Part shown: positions 45,360 to 53,370 of the stretch, piece by piece | Layout: every line of letters starts with the position of its first letter | Position numbering within the stretch: the stretch's first letter is position 1 | Assembly (NCBI RefSeq): GCF_900116195.1 | Contig: NZ_FOZW01000010.1 | Location: 186,001 to 250,000 of the forward strand | Direction: 5' to 3' | Source of the DNA: Alloyangia pacifica | GTDB taxonomy: Bacteria > Pseudomonadota > Alphaproteobacteria > Rhodobacterales > Rhodobacteraceae | Length of the DNA: 64,000 nucleotides | Translations under genes and position numbers: made by a program | The notes under the pieces: generated by a model | Database searches by the model: none | What the model saw: the letters and a program-made list of their open reading frames with translations, nothing else | Told to the model about the DNA's origin: nothing

Positions 45360-45393
45360 AAACGGCCCGCGCCCCCTCCGGCGCGGGCCGTTT
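45360..45393. terminator. terminator hairpin 2, bidirectional
   Basis: A perfect 14-bp stem AAACGGCCCGCGCC (45360-45373) with 45380-45393 around a CCCTCC loop, AAA and TTT at the ends. Together with hairpin 1 it forms a strong double stop before arfB, or an attenuator for arfB, which starts 102 bp later. Confidence 0.8.
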
Positions 45394-45494
45394 GGCATTC
45401 GTACTGTCTCTTCGTACTGATACGCAGCGCCGCTGCATGCGCGCGATGTGGCAAGCGGCTTGCGCCGCCCCCGCACCGCGCTAATGTCCGCCCC

Positions 45495-45914
45495 ATGCTG
45501 CGCATCACCGACACCATAAGCATCGAGGACTGGGAGCTCACCGAGCAGTTCATCCGCTCCTCCGGCCCCGGCGGACAGAACGTCAACAAGGTCTCGACTG
45601 CCGTAGAGCTGCGCTTCGAGGCCGACCGCTCGCCGAACCTGCCCGGCCCGGTCAAGGCGCGGCTGAAGCGCCTTGCCGGGCGGCGCTGGACCAAGGACGG
45701 CGCGCTGATCCTGCAGGTCGAAGACACCCGCAGCCAGGCCCGCAACCGCGAGATCGCCCGCGAGCGCCTTGCCGAACTGATCCGCAAGGCGCTGGAAAAA
45801 CCCCGCCGCCGCATCCCCACAAAGCCGACGCTCGGCTCGAAGAACCGCCGGATCAAGGCCAAGAAGGAACGCGGCGAGGTCAAGGCCATGCGCGGCAAGA
45901 TCGATCCCGACTGA
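45495..45914 (+). CDS. arfB: alternative ribosome-rescue factor ArfB (YaeJ)
   Basis: Peptidyl-tRNA hydrolase that frees stalled ribosomes lacking a stop codon in the A site. The 139-residue protein has the catalytic GGQ at residues 26-28 (SSGPGGQNVNKVSTAVELRF) and the basic C-terminal tail that enters the mRNA channel (KPRRRIPTKPTLGSKNRRIKAKKERG in parts). The start ATG follows a weak ribosome site. The upstream region has two strong hairpins and the candidate ribosome-binding-site RNA. Confidence 0.94.
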   Translation: MLRITDTISIEDWELTEQFIRSSGPGGQNVNKVSTAVELRFEADRSPNLPGPVKARLKRLAGRRWTKDGALILQVEDTRSQARNREIARERLAELIRKALEKPRRRIPTKPTLGSKNRRIKAKKERGEVKAMRGKIDPD

Positions 45915-46278
45915 GCAGCCGCCGCGGAAGGCCAAGGGCCCGGGGAACGGTCCCTGCGGCCAAGCGCCCCGCGGCCTGTCGGCCTGGCGGCACGAACTCG
46001 CGCACATCCCCGGCCGCGTGACCAGCGCCGAGACCCGACAAGAGGGGGCTCTGCCCCCGCCGCGCTGCGCGCGCCTCCCCCGGGATATTTGCACCATGTG
46101 GAAGCGAGGGACGGCACCTCTCCCCGGGGGTCACCCCGACTTCTTCTCTTTCCAAATACGCAAACCCGCCGCCCACCAGGGCGAACCACGCGTCGGAAGG
46201 GGCGCGGGGCCTTGTTCACCGAATCTTAGTGTGAGAGTCTGCGTTGTAGAGCAGTCACACATAATCAGGCCCCAGCCC
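45915..46278. other. 364-bp gap with intergenic repeat copy D, no gene
   Basis: The gap between arfB and recQ holds a reverse-orientation copy of the composite repeat at about 46044-46160 and AT-richer sequence directly before recQ that may hold its promoter. An in-frame extension of recQ to 46018 exists but runs through the repeat and is not supported. Confidence 0.6.
46044..46160. repeat. composite palindromic intergenic repeat, copy D (reverse orientation)
   Basis: GGGGGCTCTGCCCCC (46044-46058) then CGCGCGCCTCCCCCGGGATA, reverse complement of module 3 of copies C and F, and at 46140-46160 the CTTCTTCTCTTTCCAAATAC module, identical over 21 bases to the one at 53223-53243. The middle (46090-46139) is unique. 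Confidence 0.8.
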
Positions 46279-48336
46279 ATGCCACGCGACACCGCGCCCG
46301 CCGAGGCGCTGCTGAAGGATATTTTCGGCTATGACGCCTTCCGCCCGGGACAGGGCGAGATCGTCGGGGCCGTGGCGGCGGGGCACAACGTTCTGGCGAT
46401 CATGCCCACCGGGGGTGGTAAGTCGCTCTGCTATCAGCTGCCGGCGCTGCTGCGCGGCGGGCTGACGGTGGTGATCTCGCCGCTGATCGCGCTGATGCGT
46501 GACCAGGTGCGCGGGTTGCGCGAGGCTGGCGTGGCCGCCGGCGCGCTGACCTCGGGCAACACCCAGGAAGAGACCGATGCCGTCTGGCAGGGGCTCGAGG
46601 ACGGCTCGCTGCGGCTGCTCTACCTCGCGCCGGAACGGCTGGCCTCCACCGGCACGCAGCGGATGCTGGCGCAGGCCGGGGTCGGGCTGATCGCGGTCGA
46701 CGAGGCGCATTGCGTCAGCCAGTGGGGGCATGATTTCCGCCCCGACTACCTGCGGATCGGCGAGCTCCGGCGCGCGCTGAACGTGCCCATCGCCGCCTTC
46801 ACCGCCACCGCCGACCAGGAAACCCAGGCCGAGATCGTCACGCGCCTGTTCGACGGACAGCAGCCCGAGACCTTCCTGCGCGGCTTCGACCGGCCCAACA
46901 TCCATCTCGCCTTCGCGCCCAAGGACAGCCCCCGCGCGCAGATCCTGCGCTTCGCCGCCGCCCGTCGGGGCCGCTCGGGCATCGTCTACTGCGGCACCCG
47001 CGCCAAGACCGAAGCGCTGTCGAAGGCGCTCGGCGATGAGGGGCACCCCACCTGCTTCTACCACGGCGGCATGGAGGCCGAGGCCCGGCGCGCCGTCGAG
47101 GAACGCTTCGCCACCGAAGACGGGCTGATCGTCTGCGCCACGGTCGCCTTCGGCATGGGGGTCGACAAGCCCGACATCCGCTGGGTCGCCCATGCCGACC
47201 TGCCGAAGAGCATCGAGGCCTATTACCAGGAGATCGGTCGCGCCGGGCGCGATGGTGCGCCTGCCGAGACGCTGACACTCTATGGCGCCGACGACATCCG
47301 CCTGCGACGCGCGCAGATCGACGAGGGCATGGCGCCACCCGAGCGCCGCGCCGCCGACCACGGTCGGCTCAACGCGCTTCTGGGGCTGGCCGAGGCGCTG
47401 GGATGCCGCCGCCGGACCCTGCTCGGCTATTTTGGCGAGGCGGCGGAGCCCTGCGGCAACTGCGATCTCTGCGACAGCCCGCCGGAGGTCTTTGACGGCA
47501 CCGAGGCAGTGCGTAAGGCCCTCTCGGCGGCGTTGCGGACCGGAGAGAATTTCGGCGCCGGCCACCTGATCGACATCCTTCTGGGCAATGAGACCGACAA
47601 GGTACGCCAGCGCGGCCACGACGGGCTGCCGACCTTCGGCGTCGGCAAGGACCTGAAGAAAGGCCAATGGCAGGTGGTGTTCCGGCAGATGATGGGGCGA
47701 GACCTCGTGCGCCCAGATCCCGAGCGCCACGGCGCGCTGGTGATGACCGAGGCCGCGCGCCCGATCCTGCGCGGAGAGGAAAGTATCGAGCTGCGCCGCG
47801 ACGTGATCGACAAGGCCGCCGAGCGCCGCCCGCAGGTCAAGACGCTGGTGTCGGAAGAGGACGCGCCGCTGATGTCGGCGCTGAAGGCCAAGCGCCGCGC
47901 GCTGGCCGAGGCGGCCTCGCTGCCCGCCTACATGATCTTCCCCGACCGCACGCTGATCGAGATGGCCGAGCGCCGCCCCGAGACGCTGGACCAGATGGGC
48001 GCGATCAGCGGCGTCGGTGCCAAGAAGCTGGAGCGCTACGGTGCCGAGTTCCTCTCGGTGATCACCGGCGGTGCGCCGGAAGAGACGCACCCGCTGCGCA
48101 TGCGCGCCGCGGCGCGCGGCACAGGCGATCTCTACGACCGGCTGATGAGCGCCCAGGCCGAGCTGATCCGCGGCGAGGACGGAACCGAGAAGCCGCTCTC
48201 CTGCTCCGCCTCGCTGCTCGCCAAGATCGCCGGGCTACGCGATCCCGCGCCCGAGGATCTGGAGCGGATTCTCGGGGAGCGACGTTTTGACCGCTTCGGT
48301 CCGGCCTTTATGGACCTTCTCGCTGAAGCTGGTTAG
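46279..48336 (+). CDS. recQ: ATP-dependent DNA helicase RecQ
   Basis: 3'-5' helicase of recombination and repair, 685 residues. Helicase motifs: Walker A MPTGGGKSLC, DEAH as AVDEAHCVSQWGHDFRPDYLRIG, and motif VI QEIGRAGRDG. A zinc site follows (CRRRTLLGYFGEAAEPCGNCDLC), then the winged-helix RQC domain and a C-terminal HRDC domain (LPAYMIFPDRTLIEMAERRPETL). ATG 46279 gives the standard start; the frame is open upstream through the repeat. Confidence 0.96.
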   Translation: MPRDTAPAEALLKDIFGYDAFRPGQGEIVGAVAAGHNVLAIMPTGGGKSLCYQLPALLRGGLTVVISPLIALMRDQVRGLREAGVAAGALTSGNTQEETDAVWQGLEDGSLRLLYLAPERLASTGTQRMLAQAGVGLIAVDEAHCVSQWGHDFRPDYLRIGELRRALNVPIAAFTATADQETQAEIVTRLFDGQQPETFLRGFDRPNIHLAFAPKDSPRAQILRFAAARRGRSGIVYCGTRAKTEALSKALGDEGHPTCFYHGGMEAEARRAVEERFATEDGLIVCATVAFGMGVDKPDIRWVAHADLPKSIEAYYQEIGRAGRDGAPAETLTLYGADDIRLRRAQIDEGMAPPERRAADHGRLNALLGLAEALGCRRRTLLGYFGEAAEPCGNCDLCDSPPEVFDGTEAVRKALSAALRTGENFGAGHLIDILLGNETDKVRQRGHDGLPTFGVGKDLKKGQWQVVFRQMMGRDLVRPDPERHGALVMTEAARPILRGEESIELRRDVIDKAAERRPQVKTLVSEEDAPLMSALKAKRRALAEAASLPAYMIFPDRTLIEMAERRPETLDQMGAISGVGAKKLERYGAEFLSVITGGAPEETHPLRMRAAARGTGDLYDRLMSAQAELIRGEDGTEKPLSCSASLLAKIAGLRDPAPEDLERILGERRFDRFGPAFMDLLAEAG

Positions 48337-48377
48337 AACCATTCCAAGTTCTGGATCTGTTCAAGGAGTGACCGCGT

Positions 48378-49154
48378 ATGCTCGTGGTGATTTCGCCCGC
48401 GAAGAAACTGGATTGGGCGCCCCGTGATACCGAGATGACGACGCCGGATTTCGGCGAGGATGCGCTGCGCCTGGTCGAGACTGCGCGCGGCCTGACGCCG
48501 GGTGACCTGAAGAAGCTCATGCACCTGTCGGACAGTCTCGCAAATCTCAACCACGAGCGCTTCCGCGACTATGCAGAAGAGCCCGAGATCGAAGCGCTGC
48601 GGCCCGCGGCCCTGGCATTCGCCGGCGACACCTACCAGGGGCTCGACGCCAGCTCGCTCGACCCCGAGGAGATGGACTACGCGCAGGACCACCTGCGGAT
48701 CCTGTCGGGCCTCTACGGCGTGCTGCGCCCGCGCGATGCGATCCAGCCCTACCGGCTGGAGATGGGCTCGCGGCTGAAGACCGAGCGCGGCAAATCGCTC
48801 TACGACTATTGGGGCGATCAGCTGTCGCAGGCGCTGAACGCGCAGGGCGAGACCACCGGCGCCGAGGTTCTGGTGAACTGCGCCAGCCAGGAGTATTTCG
48901 GTGCCGTCGCCCCCAAGGCACTGAAACTGCGGGTGATCACGCCGCAGTTCCTCGAGGACAAGGACGGCGCGCCCAAGGTTGTCAGCTTCTACGCCAAGCG
49001 CGCCCGCGGCGCGATGGCGCGCTTCATCGTCACCCGCCGGATCACCGACCCCGAGGCGCTGCGCGACTTCGATCTCGGCGGCTACGCCTATGACGAGGAA
49101 CGCTCGACCGAGGATCAGCCGGTCTTCGTCCGGCCCTACTCCAACGCCGCCTGA
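48378..49154 (+). CDS. yaaA: peroxide stress protein YaaA (UPF0246)
   Basis: DNA-binding protein that lowers intracellular iron under hydrogen peroxide stress in E. coli. The 258-residue protein has MLVVISPAKKLDW, FAGDTYQGLDAS, DHLRILSGLYGVLRPRDAIQPYRLEMG and VNCASQEYFGAV, all family hallmarks. It converges with the hybrid kinase gene and overlaps it by 19 bp at the 3' ends. Confidence 0.93.
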   Translation: MLVVISPAKKLDWAPRDTEMTTPDFGEDALRLVETARGLTPGDLKKLMHLSDSLANLNHERFRDYAEEPEIEALRPAALAFAGDTYQGLDASSLDPEEMDYAQDHLRILSGLYGVLRPRDAIQPYRLEMGSRLKTERGKSLYDYWGDQLSQALNAQGETTGAEVLVNCASQEYFGAVAPKALKLRVITPQFLEDKDGAPKVVSFYAKRARGAMARFIVTRRITDPEALRDFDLGGYAYDEERSTEDQPVFVRPYSNAA

Positions 49155-51298
49155 TCGGCCCGCGCAACGGGCGCGTCCGCAGGGGCACGCTCCGGTGCGC
49201 CCCAGAGCTCGATCAGCCGCGCGAGCTCTGCCTTTCGAAGGGGCTTGGTGAGGTAGTCATCAAGCCCCGCCGCGAGCAGCGCCTCGCGGTCGCCGCTCAT
49301 GGCGTGGGCGGTCACCGCGATGATCGGCACGCGCGGCCCCTCGCCCTCGATCTCGCGAATGCGCTGCGTCGCCTCCTTGCCGTCCATTCCCGGCATCGAG
49401 ATGTCCATGAACACCAGGTCCGGACGCCGTGCCTCGAAAGCGCCGACCGCCTCGGCCCCGTCGCAGGCGAAACGCAGCGCCAGGTCGCGTCCCAGCGCCT
49501 CGGCCATCTTGCGAAACACCAGCTGGTTGGTGCGGTTGTCCTCGGCCAGCAGCACGTCGAGCGGCGGCAGCGCCGGCGCCTGATCCTGCGCCGCGGTCTC
49601 CCGCGCCCCGCCCTCGCCGCCCAGCGGCAACCTAAGGCGCAGCCCGAAGACCGCGCCCTCGCCAAGTTCGGAGCAGACCCAGATCTCGCCGCCCATCATC
49701 TCCACCAGCCGCCGGCTGATGGCGAGGCCGAGCCCCGTCCCCTCGAAGGCGCGGTTGCGGGCGTCGTCGACCTGGTTGAATTCGCCGAAGATGTGCTCGA
49801 GCTTGTCCGGCGCGATGCCGATACCGGTGTCTTCAACGGCGATTTCCAGCCGTGCGGAGGGGCCCTCGACCTCGGCCGTGACGCGGATCCTCACGTGGCC
49901 CTCGGCGGTGAACTTCACCGCGTTGCCCGCGAGGTTGGTGAGGATCTGGCGGATCCGCCCGGCATCGCCGATGAAATCCCTTGGCAGCTCCGGTGCGTAG
50001 TCCACCAGAAGCGCCACGCCCTTTTCCTGCGCCGCGGGCTGCAGCAACCGCGCCACCTCGTCGATCGCCCGGCCGAGATCGAAGGGCTCGGCGGCGATGA
50101 CCAGCCGCCCCGCCTCGATCTTCGAGTAATCGAGGATGTCGTTGATGATCAGCAGCAGCGCCTCGCCCGAGCTGCGGATGGTCTCGGCATAGACCCTCTG
50201 CTCCTCGCCGAGCGGGCCGTCCATCAGCAGCTCGGCCATGCCCACCACCCCGTTCATCGGCGTGCGGATCTCGTGGCTCATGTTCGCGAGGAAGGTCGAC
50301 TTGGCATGGCTGGCGATCTCTGCCCGCTGCCGCGCCTCCTCCAGCTCCTGCTCGATGCGCTTGGCCTCGGAGATGTCGATGCGCAGGCCGACGCGGCCGC
50401 CATCCGACAGCGGTCTCTCGTAGACCCGCAGCCAGCGCCCGTCGCCGAGCTGCTGCTCGAGCGCGCGCTCGGCGCCCCGGTGCGCCGCCAACCGATCCTC
50501 GAGCCAGGCCTCCTCGCGTCCCTCGGCTTCGAGGTACTGCCCCTGCTCGAGCCCGTAGCGCAGGATGTCCTCGAAGCTGGCGCCGGGAAAGATCGCCGGG
50601 GCGCTGGCGGCGTAGATCTCGCGGTAGGTCTCGTTGCACATGAGCAGCCGGTCCTCGGCATCGTAGAGCACGAAGCCGTCAGGCAGTTCCTCCAGCGCCG
50701 ACCACATGCGCATCAGCTCGGTGATGTCGAAGCTGAGCGTGACCACCCCGCCGTCCGGCAGGTGCCGGTCCTGCAGCTGCAGGAACTGGCCGGTATAGAT
50801 GCGGATGGTCTCGGTGGGGATCGGGTCGGCCTCCCAGCGGGCGGCCATCCGCGCGCGCCAGGCGTCGCCGCGCTCGCCCTGAAGGTCGACGATTCCCTCC
50901 TCGACCATCATGTCGAGCACATGGGCATAGCCCGCACCCGGGCGGATCGTGTCGAGCCCGTCGAAGAGCTGCAGCCAGGACGGGTTCGCGAGCTCCATCC
51001 GGCGCTCGGCGTTGAAGGTGGCCAGACCGTCGCGCATGCAGGCCAGCGCGGTCCAGAGCTGCCCCTCGACCAGCTCGATCTTCTGATGTGCCGCGCCGAG
51101 CTGGGTCTTCACCCGCAGATTCTCGTCCCGGACGATGGCCACCTCGGCCCGGGTCTCGGTGATCTCGTGGCTGAGTTGGCGCGCATGGCTGCCGAGCTTG
51201 CGGTTCGCGGCAAAAAGCTCCGCCTGCTTCAGCTCCAGCAGGCGTTCCGCCGCGAGGCGCGCGCGCCGTTCCTCGGCCAGCCGTGCCGCGACATCCAT
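49136..51298 (-). CDS. soluble hybrid sensor histidine kinase with receiver domain
   Basis: A 720-residue kinase without a membrane span. In order: an N-terminal coiled coil (residues 1-85), two PAS-like domains, HisKA with the phosphoacceptor in [25 protein letters not shown], an HATPase domain ([36 protein letters not shown]) and a C-terminal receiver ([10 protein letters not shown], the phospho-Asp in [13 protein letters not shown]). No separate partner regulator is nearby. The signal sensed is unknown; soluble PAS domains often sense redox or metabolites. Confidence 0.93.
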   Translation of the reverse strand: MDVAARLAEERRARLAAERLLELKQAELFAANRKLGSHARQLSHEITETRAEVAIVRDENLRVKTQLGAAHQKIELVEGQLWTALACMRDGLATFNAERRMELANPSWLQLFDGLDTIRPGAGYAHVLDMMVEEGIVDLQGERGDAWRARMAARWEADPIPTETIRIYTGQFLQLQDRHLPDGGVVTLSFDITELMRMWSALEELPDGFVLYDAEDRLLMCNETYREIYAASAPAIFPGASFEDILRYGLEQGQYLEAEGREEAWLEDRLAAHRGAERALEQQLGDGRWLRVYERPLSDGGRVGLRIDISEAKRIEQELEEARQRAEIASHAKSTFLANMSHEIRTPMNGVVGMAELLMDGPLGEEQRVYAETIRSSGEALLLIINDILDYSKIEAGRLVIAAEPFDLGRAIDEVARLLQPAAQEKGVALLVDYAPELPRDFIGDAGRIRQILTNLAGNAVKFTAEGHVRIRVTAEVEGPSARLEIAVEDTGIGIAPDKLEHIFGEFNQVDDARNRAFEGTGLGLAISRRLVEMMGGEIWVCSELGEGAVFGLRLRLPLGGEGGARETAAQDQAPALPPLDVLLAEDNRTNQLVFRKMAEALGRDLALRFACDGAEAVGAFEARRPDLVFMDISMPGMDGKEATQRIREIEGEGPRVPIIAVTAHAMSGDREALLAAGLDDYLTKPLRKAELARLIELWGAPERAPADAPVARADQAALE

Positions 51299-51485
51299 GC
51301 CTTAAGCCTCATCCTCCAAGATGCTCCGGAAGTTACCCCAAAAGACGCTCCAAGCCCGTTGCGCCCCCAGCAGGATGGCCGCCACAAGGTGAAGATCGCC
51401 TTAAGAAAACTGATGCAAAACGCGCGCTTGCCTTTACGCATGGGCAGGGGCACCATGGTACAGCCGATTTTGGGAGGAGTTGGAT

Positions 51486-51563
51486 ATGCCCCTTTTCGGA
51501 CCCGGACATACCCGAAGCGACACATCCAGGCGCGACACATCCAGGCGCGGCACCCGCGCATGA
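51486..51563 (+). CDS. candidate 25-residue leader ORF coupled to the glycolipid-binding-like gene
   Basis: ATG 51486 has the strong site GGGAGGAG 6 bases upstream and encodes 25 residues with the repeated SDTSRR-DTSRR unit. Its TGA (51561-51563) overlaps the ATG of the next gene at 51560 in an ATGA arrangement, and that next ATG has no ribosome site of its own. This is the pattern of a translated leader that delivers ribosomes downstream. Short and repetitive, so not certain. Confidence 0.5.
   Translation: MPLFGPGHTRSDTSRRDTSRRGTRA
51517..51546 (+). repeat. tandem 15-bp duplication
   Basis: The unit GCGACACATCCAGGC occurs twice head to tail (51517-51531, 51532-51546). It lies inside the candidate leader ORF just before the next start codon and keeps the frame, adding five codons per unit. 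Confidence 0.9.
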
Positions 51564-52114
51564 GCGAGACGCTTGCCACGATCCACTGGCGCGCGCTCGA
51601 CCGCGACGGCGAGGACAAGTGCCGGCTCGCCCGGCACGAGGATGGCTACATGCTGGTCGGCCACGCGCGTTTTCGCGATGGCACCGGCTGGGCGGCGCTG
51701 GATTACGTGGTGCGCTGCGGGCCGGACTGGCTTACCCGCAGCGCCGACGTCACCGGCACCGCCGGCGGCGAGGAGGTGCGCGCCCGGCTGACGCGCGAGA
51801 ACGGAGCGTGGCTGCTGAACGGCACGAAACGGCCCGAACTTGCCGCGTGCACCGATATCGATTTCGCCTTCACCCCGGCCACCAACCTGATGCCGCTGCG
51901 CCGCCTGCCCGAGGTCGGTCGGTTGAGCGTCTGCGCCGCCTGGCTGCGGCTGCCCGGACCACGGCTCGACCCGCTCAACCAGAGCTATACCCGCGAACGC
52001 GGCGGGCTGATCGGCTACGAGGCCGCCCAGACCGGCCATATCGCGCAGATCAGCGTGGACCCGCAGGGGTTTCCCACGCTCTATCCCGGGCTCTGGCAAC
52101 GGGTCGAGCTCTGA
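51560..52114 (+). CDS. putative glycolipid-binding family protein
   Basis: A 184-residue protein with the IHWRALDRDGEDKCRLARHEDGYMLVGHA start, YVVRCGPDWLTRSADVTG and the TNLMPLRRLP segment of the putative glycolipid-binding family (PF06475/DUF1089), a beta-rich fold. Function is not established. A ribosome site is absent before the ATG, so translation is expected to be coupled to the upstream 25-codon frame. Confidence 0.75.
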   Translation: MSETLATIHWRALDRDGEDKCRLARHEDGYMLVGHARFRDGTGWAALDYVVRCGPDWLTRSADVTGTAGGEEVRARLTRENGAWLLNGTKRPELAACTDIDFAFTPATNLMPLRRLPEVGRLSVCAAWLRLPGPRLDPLNQSYTRERGGLIGYEAAQTGHIAQISVDPQGFPTLYPGLWQRVEL

Positions 52115-52270
52115 GAACGCCCTGCTCCGGAACCGGCCCCGATGCAGCGCACTGCGGCGATCACACACGGGCCGTCGACACCTGACTGCAAAATCTCCCT
52201 GCAAAGGTCCTTGGCCCGCGGCCGCAGGTCGGATTAGCTCTGGAGGCCGTGGTTACAGACAGGTGCCCTC

Positions 52271-53191
52271 ATGATCTCCTCAACGCTCGACCTGATCGGG
52301 AAGACGCCGCTCATCGCCCTGACCCGGGTGCATGACGGGCCCGGGCGGATCGTCGCCAAGGCCGAGTTCCTGCAGCCCGGCGGCAGCGTCAAGGATCGCG
52401 CGGCGCGGGCGATCCTGCTGGCGGCGCGCGCCGATGGCCGGCTGACCCCGGGCATGCCGGTGGTCGAGATGACCAGCGGCAACATGGGGGCCGGGCTGGC
52501 CGTGGTCTGCGCCGCGCTCGGACATCCCTTCATCGCGACCATGTCCGCCGGCAACAGCCCGGCGCGCGCCAAGATGATGGAAGGCCTCGGCGCAAGGGTC
52601 GTTCTGGTGCCGCAGGTGGATGGCAGCGAGGGGCAGGTGACCGGCGCCGACGTGGCCGCCGCCGCGGCAGAGGCTGCCCGCATCGCCCGCGACGAGCGCG
52701 GCTTCTACGTGGACCAGTTCAACGCCGTCGAGGGCATCGGCGCGCATGAAGCCACCGGCGCGGAGATCCTTGCGCAGCATGGCGGCCCGGTGGATGGCTG
52801 GGTCGCGGCGGTGGGCACGGGCTGCACCTTCATGGGCGTCGCCCGAGCGCTGAAGGCCGCCAGCCCGGCCACGCTCTGCGCCGCCGTCGAGCCGCAGGGC
52901 AGTGAACCGCTGGCCGGCAAGCCGGTGTCAAAGCCGCGGCACATCCTGCAGGGCACCGGCTACGGGCTGGTGCCGCCGCATTGGGATCCGGCGCTGATGG
53001 ACCTCGGCCTGAGCGTGAGCGACGCCGAGGTCGCCGACTGGCAGCGCCGTCTCGCCACGATGGAAGGTCTCTACGTCGGCTATTCCGCCGCGGCCAACGT
53101 CTGCGCCGCGGCAAAGCTGCTGGCCTCGGGACGGCTGGCTGCGGAGGCCACCGTCGCCACGGTGCTCTGCGACACCGGCCTCAAGTACTGA
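52271..53191 (+). CDS. cysteine synthase family PLP enzyme
   Basis: A 306-residue beta-family PLP enzyme. The PLP lysine is in QPGGSVKDRAA (residue about 41), the phosphate loop is VGTGCTFMGV, and the substrate loop reads TSGNMGAG where O-acetylserine sulfhydrylases have TSGNTG. That threonine to methionine change may alter substrate use, so cysteine synthase, a cystathionine-beta-synthase-like role or another beta-replacement are all open. It stands alone. Confidence 0.85.
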   Translation: MISSTLDLIGKTPLIALTRVHDGPGRIVAKAEFLQPGGSVKDRAARAILLAARADGRLTPGMPVVEMTSGNMGAGLAVVCAALGHPFIATMSAGNSPARAKMMEGLGARVVLVPQVDGSEGQVTGADVAAAAAEAARIARDERGFYVDQFNAVEGIGAHEATGAEILAQHGGPVDGWVAAVGTGCTFMGVARALKAASPATLCAAVEPQGSEPLAGKPVSKPRHILQGTGYGLVPPHWDPALMDLGLSVSDAEVADWQRRLATMEGLYVGYSAAANVCAAAKLLASGRLAAEATVATVLCDTGLKY

Positions 53192-53222
53192 TCCGGGCGA
53201 AAGCTCGAGATCCCGCTCGCCC

Positions 53223-53320
53223 CTTCTTCTCTTTCCAAATACGCCGGGGAGCGCGAGGGGCGGCGCCCCTCGCCTTTTCCCAAAGCCGCGCCTACGGCGC
53301 GAGGGGCAGCGCCCCTCGCT
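53223..53320. repeat. composite palindromic intergenic repeat, copy E
   Basis: The TTC-TTTCCAAATACG module (53223-53243) is identical over 21 bases to that of copy D. Two 17-bp palindromes GAGGGGC-N-GCGCCCCTC follow at 53255-53271 and 53301-53317, differing at one base and 46 bp apart, each with a CTTTTCC tail that looks terminator-like. Convergent gap between the cysteine-synthase-like gene and the thiolase. Confidence 0.8.
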
Positions 53321-53370
53321 CTTTTCCAGATGCCGCGTCTGCGGCAGGCGCAGCGCCGCGGGCGCCTTGC

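Larger units (their letters stand above)
45113..45494. other. 382-bp gap holding a candidate RNA/tiny ORF and two terminators
   Basis: The gap between yhhQ and arfB contains a short hairpin CCAC-N5-GTGG near 45138-45150, a perfect extended ribosome site at 45180-45194, an 18-codon frame, a CCTCCTT sequence (45302-45308) able to pair with that ribosome site, and two strong hairpins. No protein of usual size is coded here. Confidence 0.6.

Noticed and set aside
45187-45420. 77-codon frame starting at GTG 45187
   Set aside because: Its GTG overlaps the ribosome site itself, leaving no spacing, and it runs through both terminator hairpins.
51517-51546. Possible CRISPR-like repeat
   Set aside because: Two 15-bp units head to tail with no spacers; a simple tandem duplication.
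49304-51559. 936-codon plus-strand frame ending in the glycolipid-binding-like gene
   Set aside because: The first 750 codons are antisense to the hybrid kinase; only the end from 51560 is a real gene.
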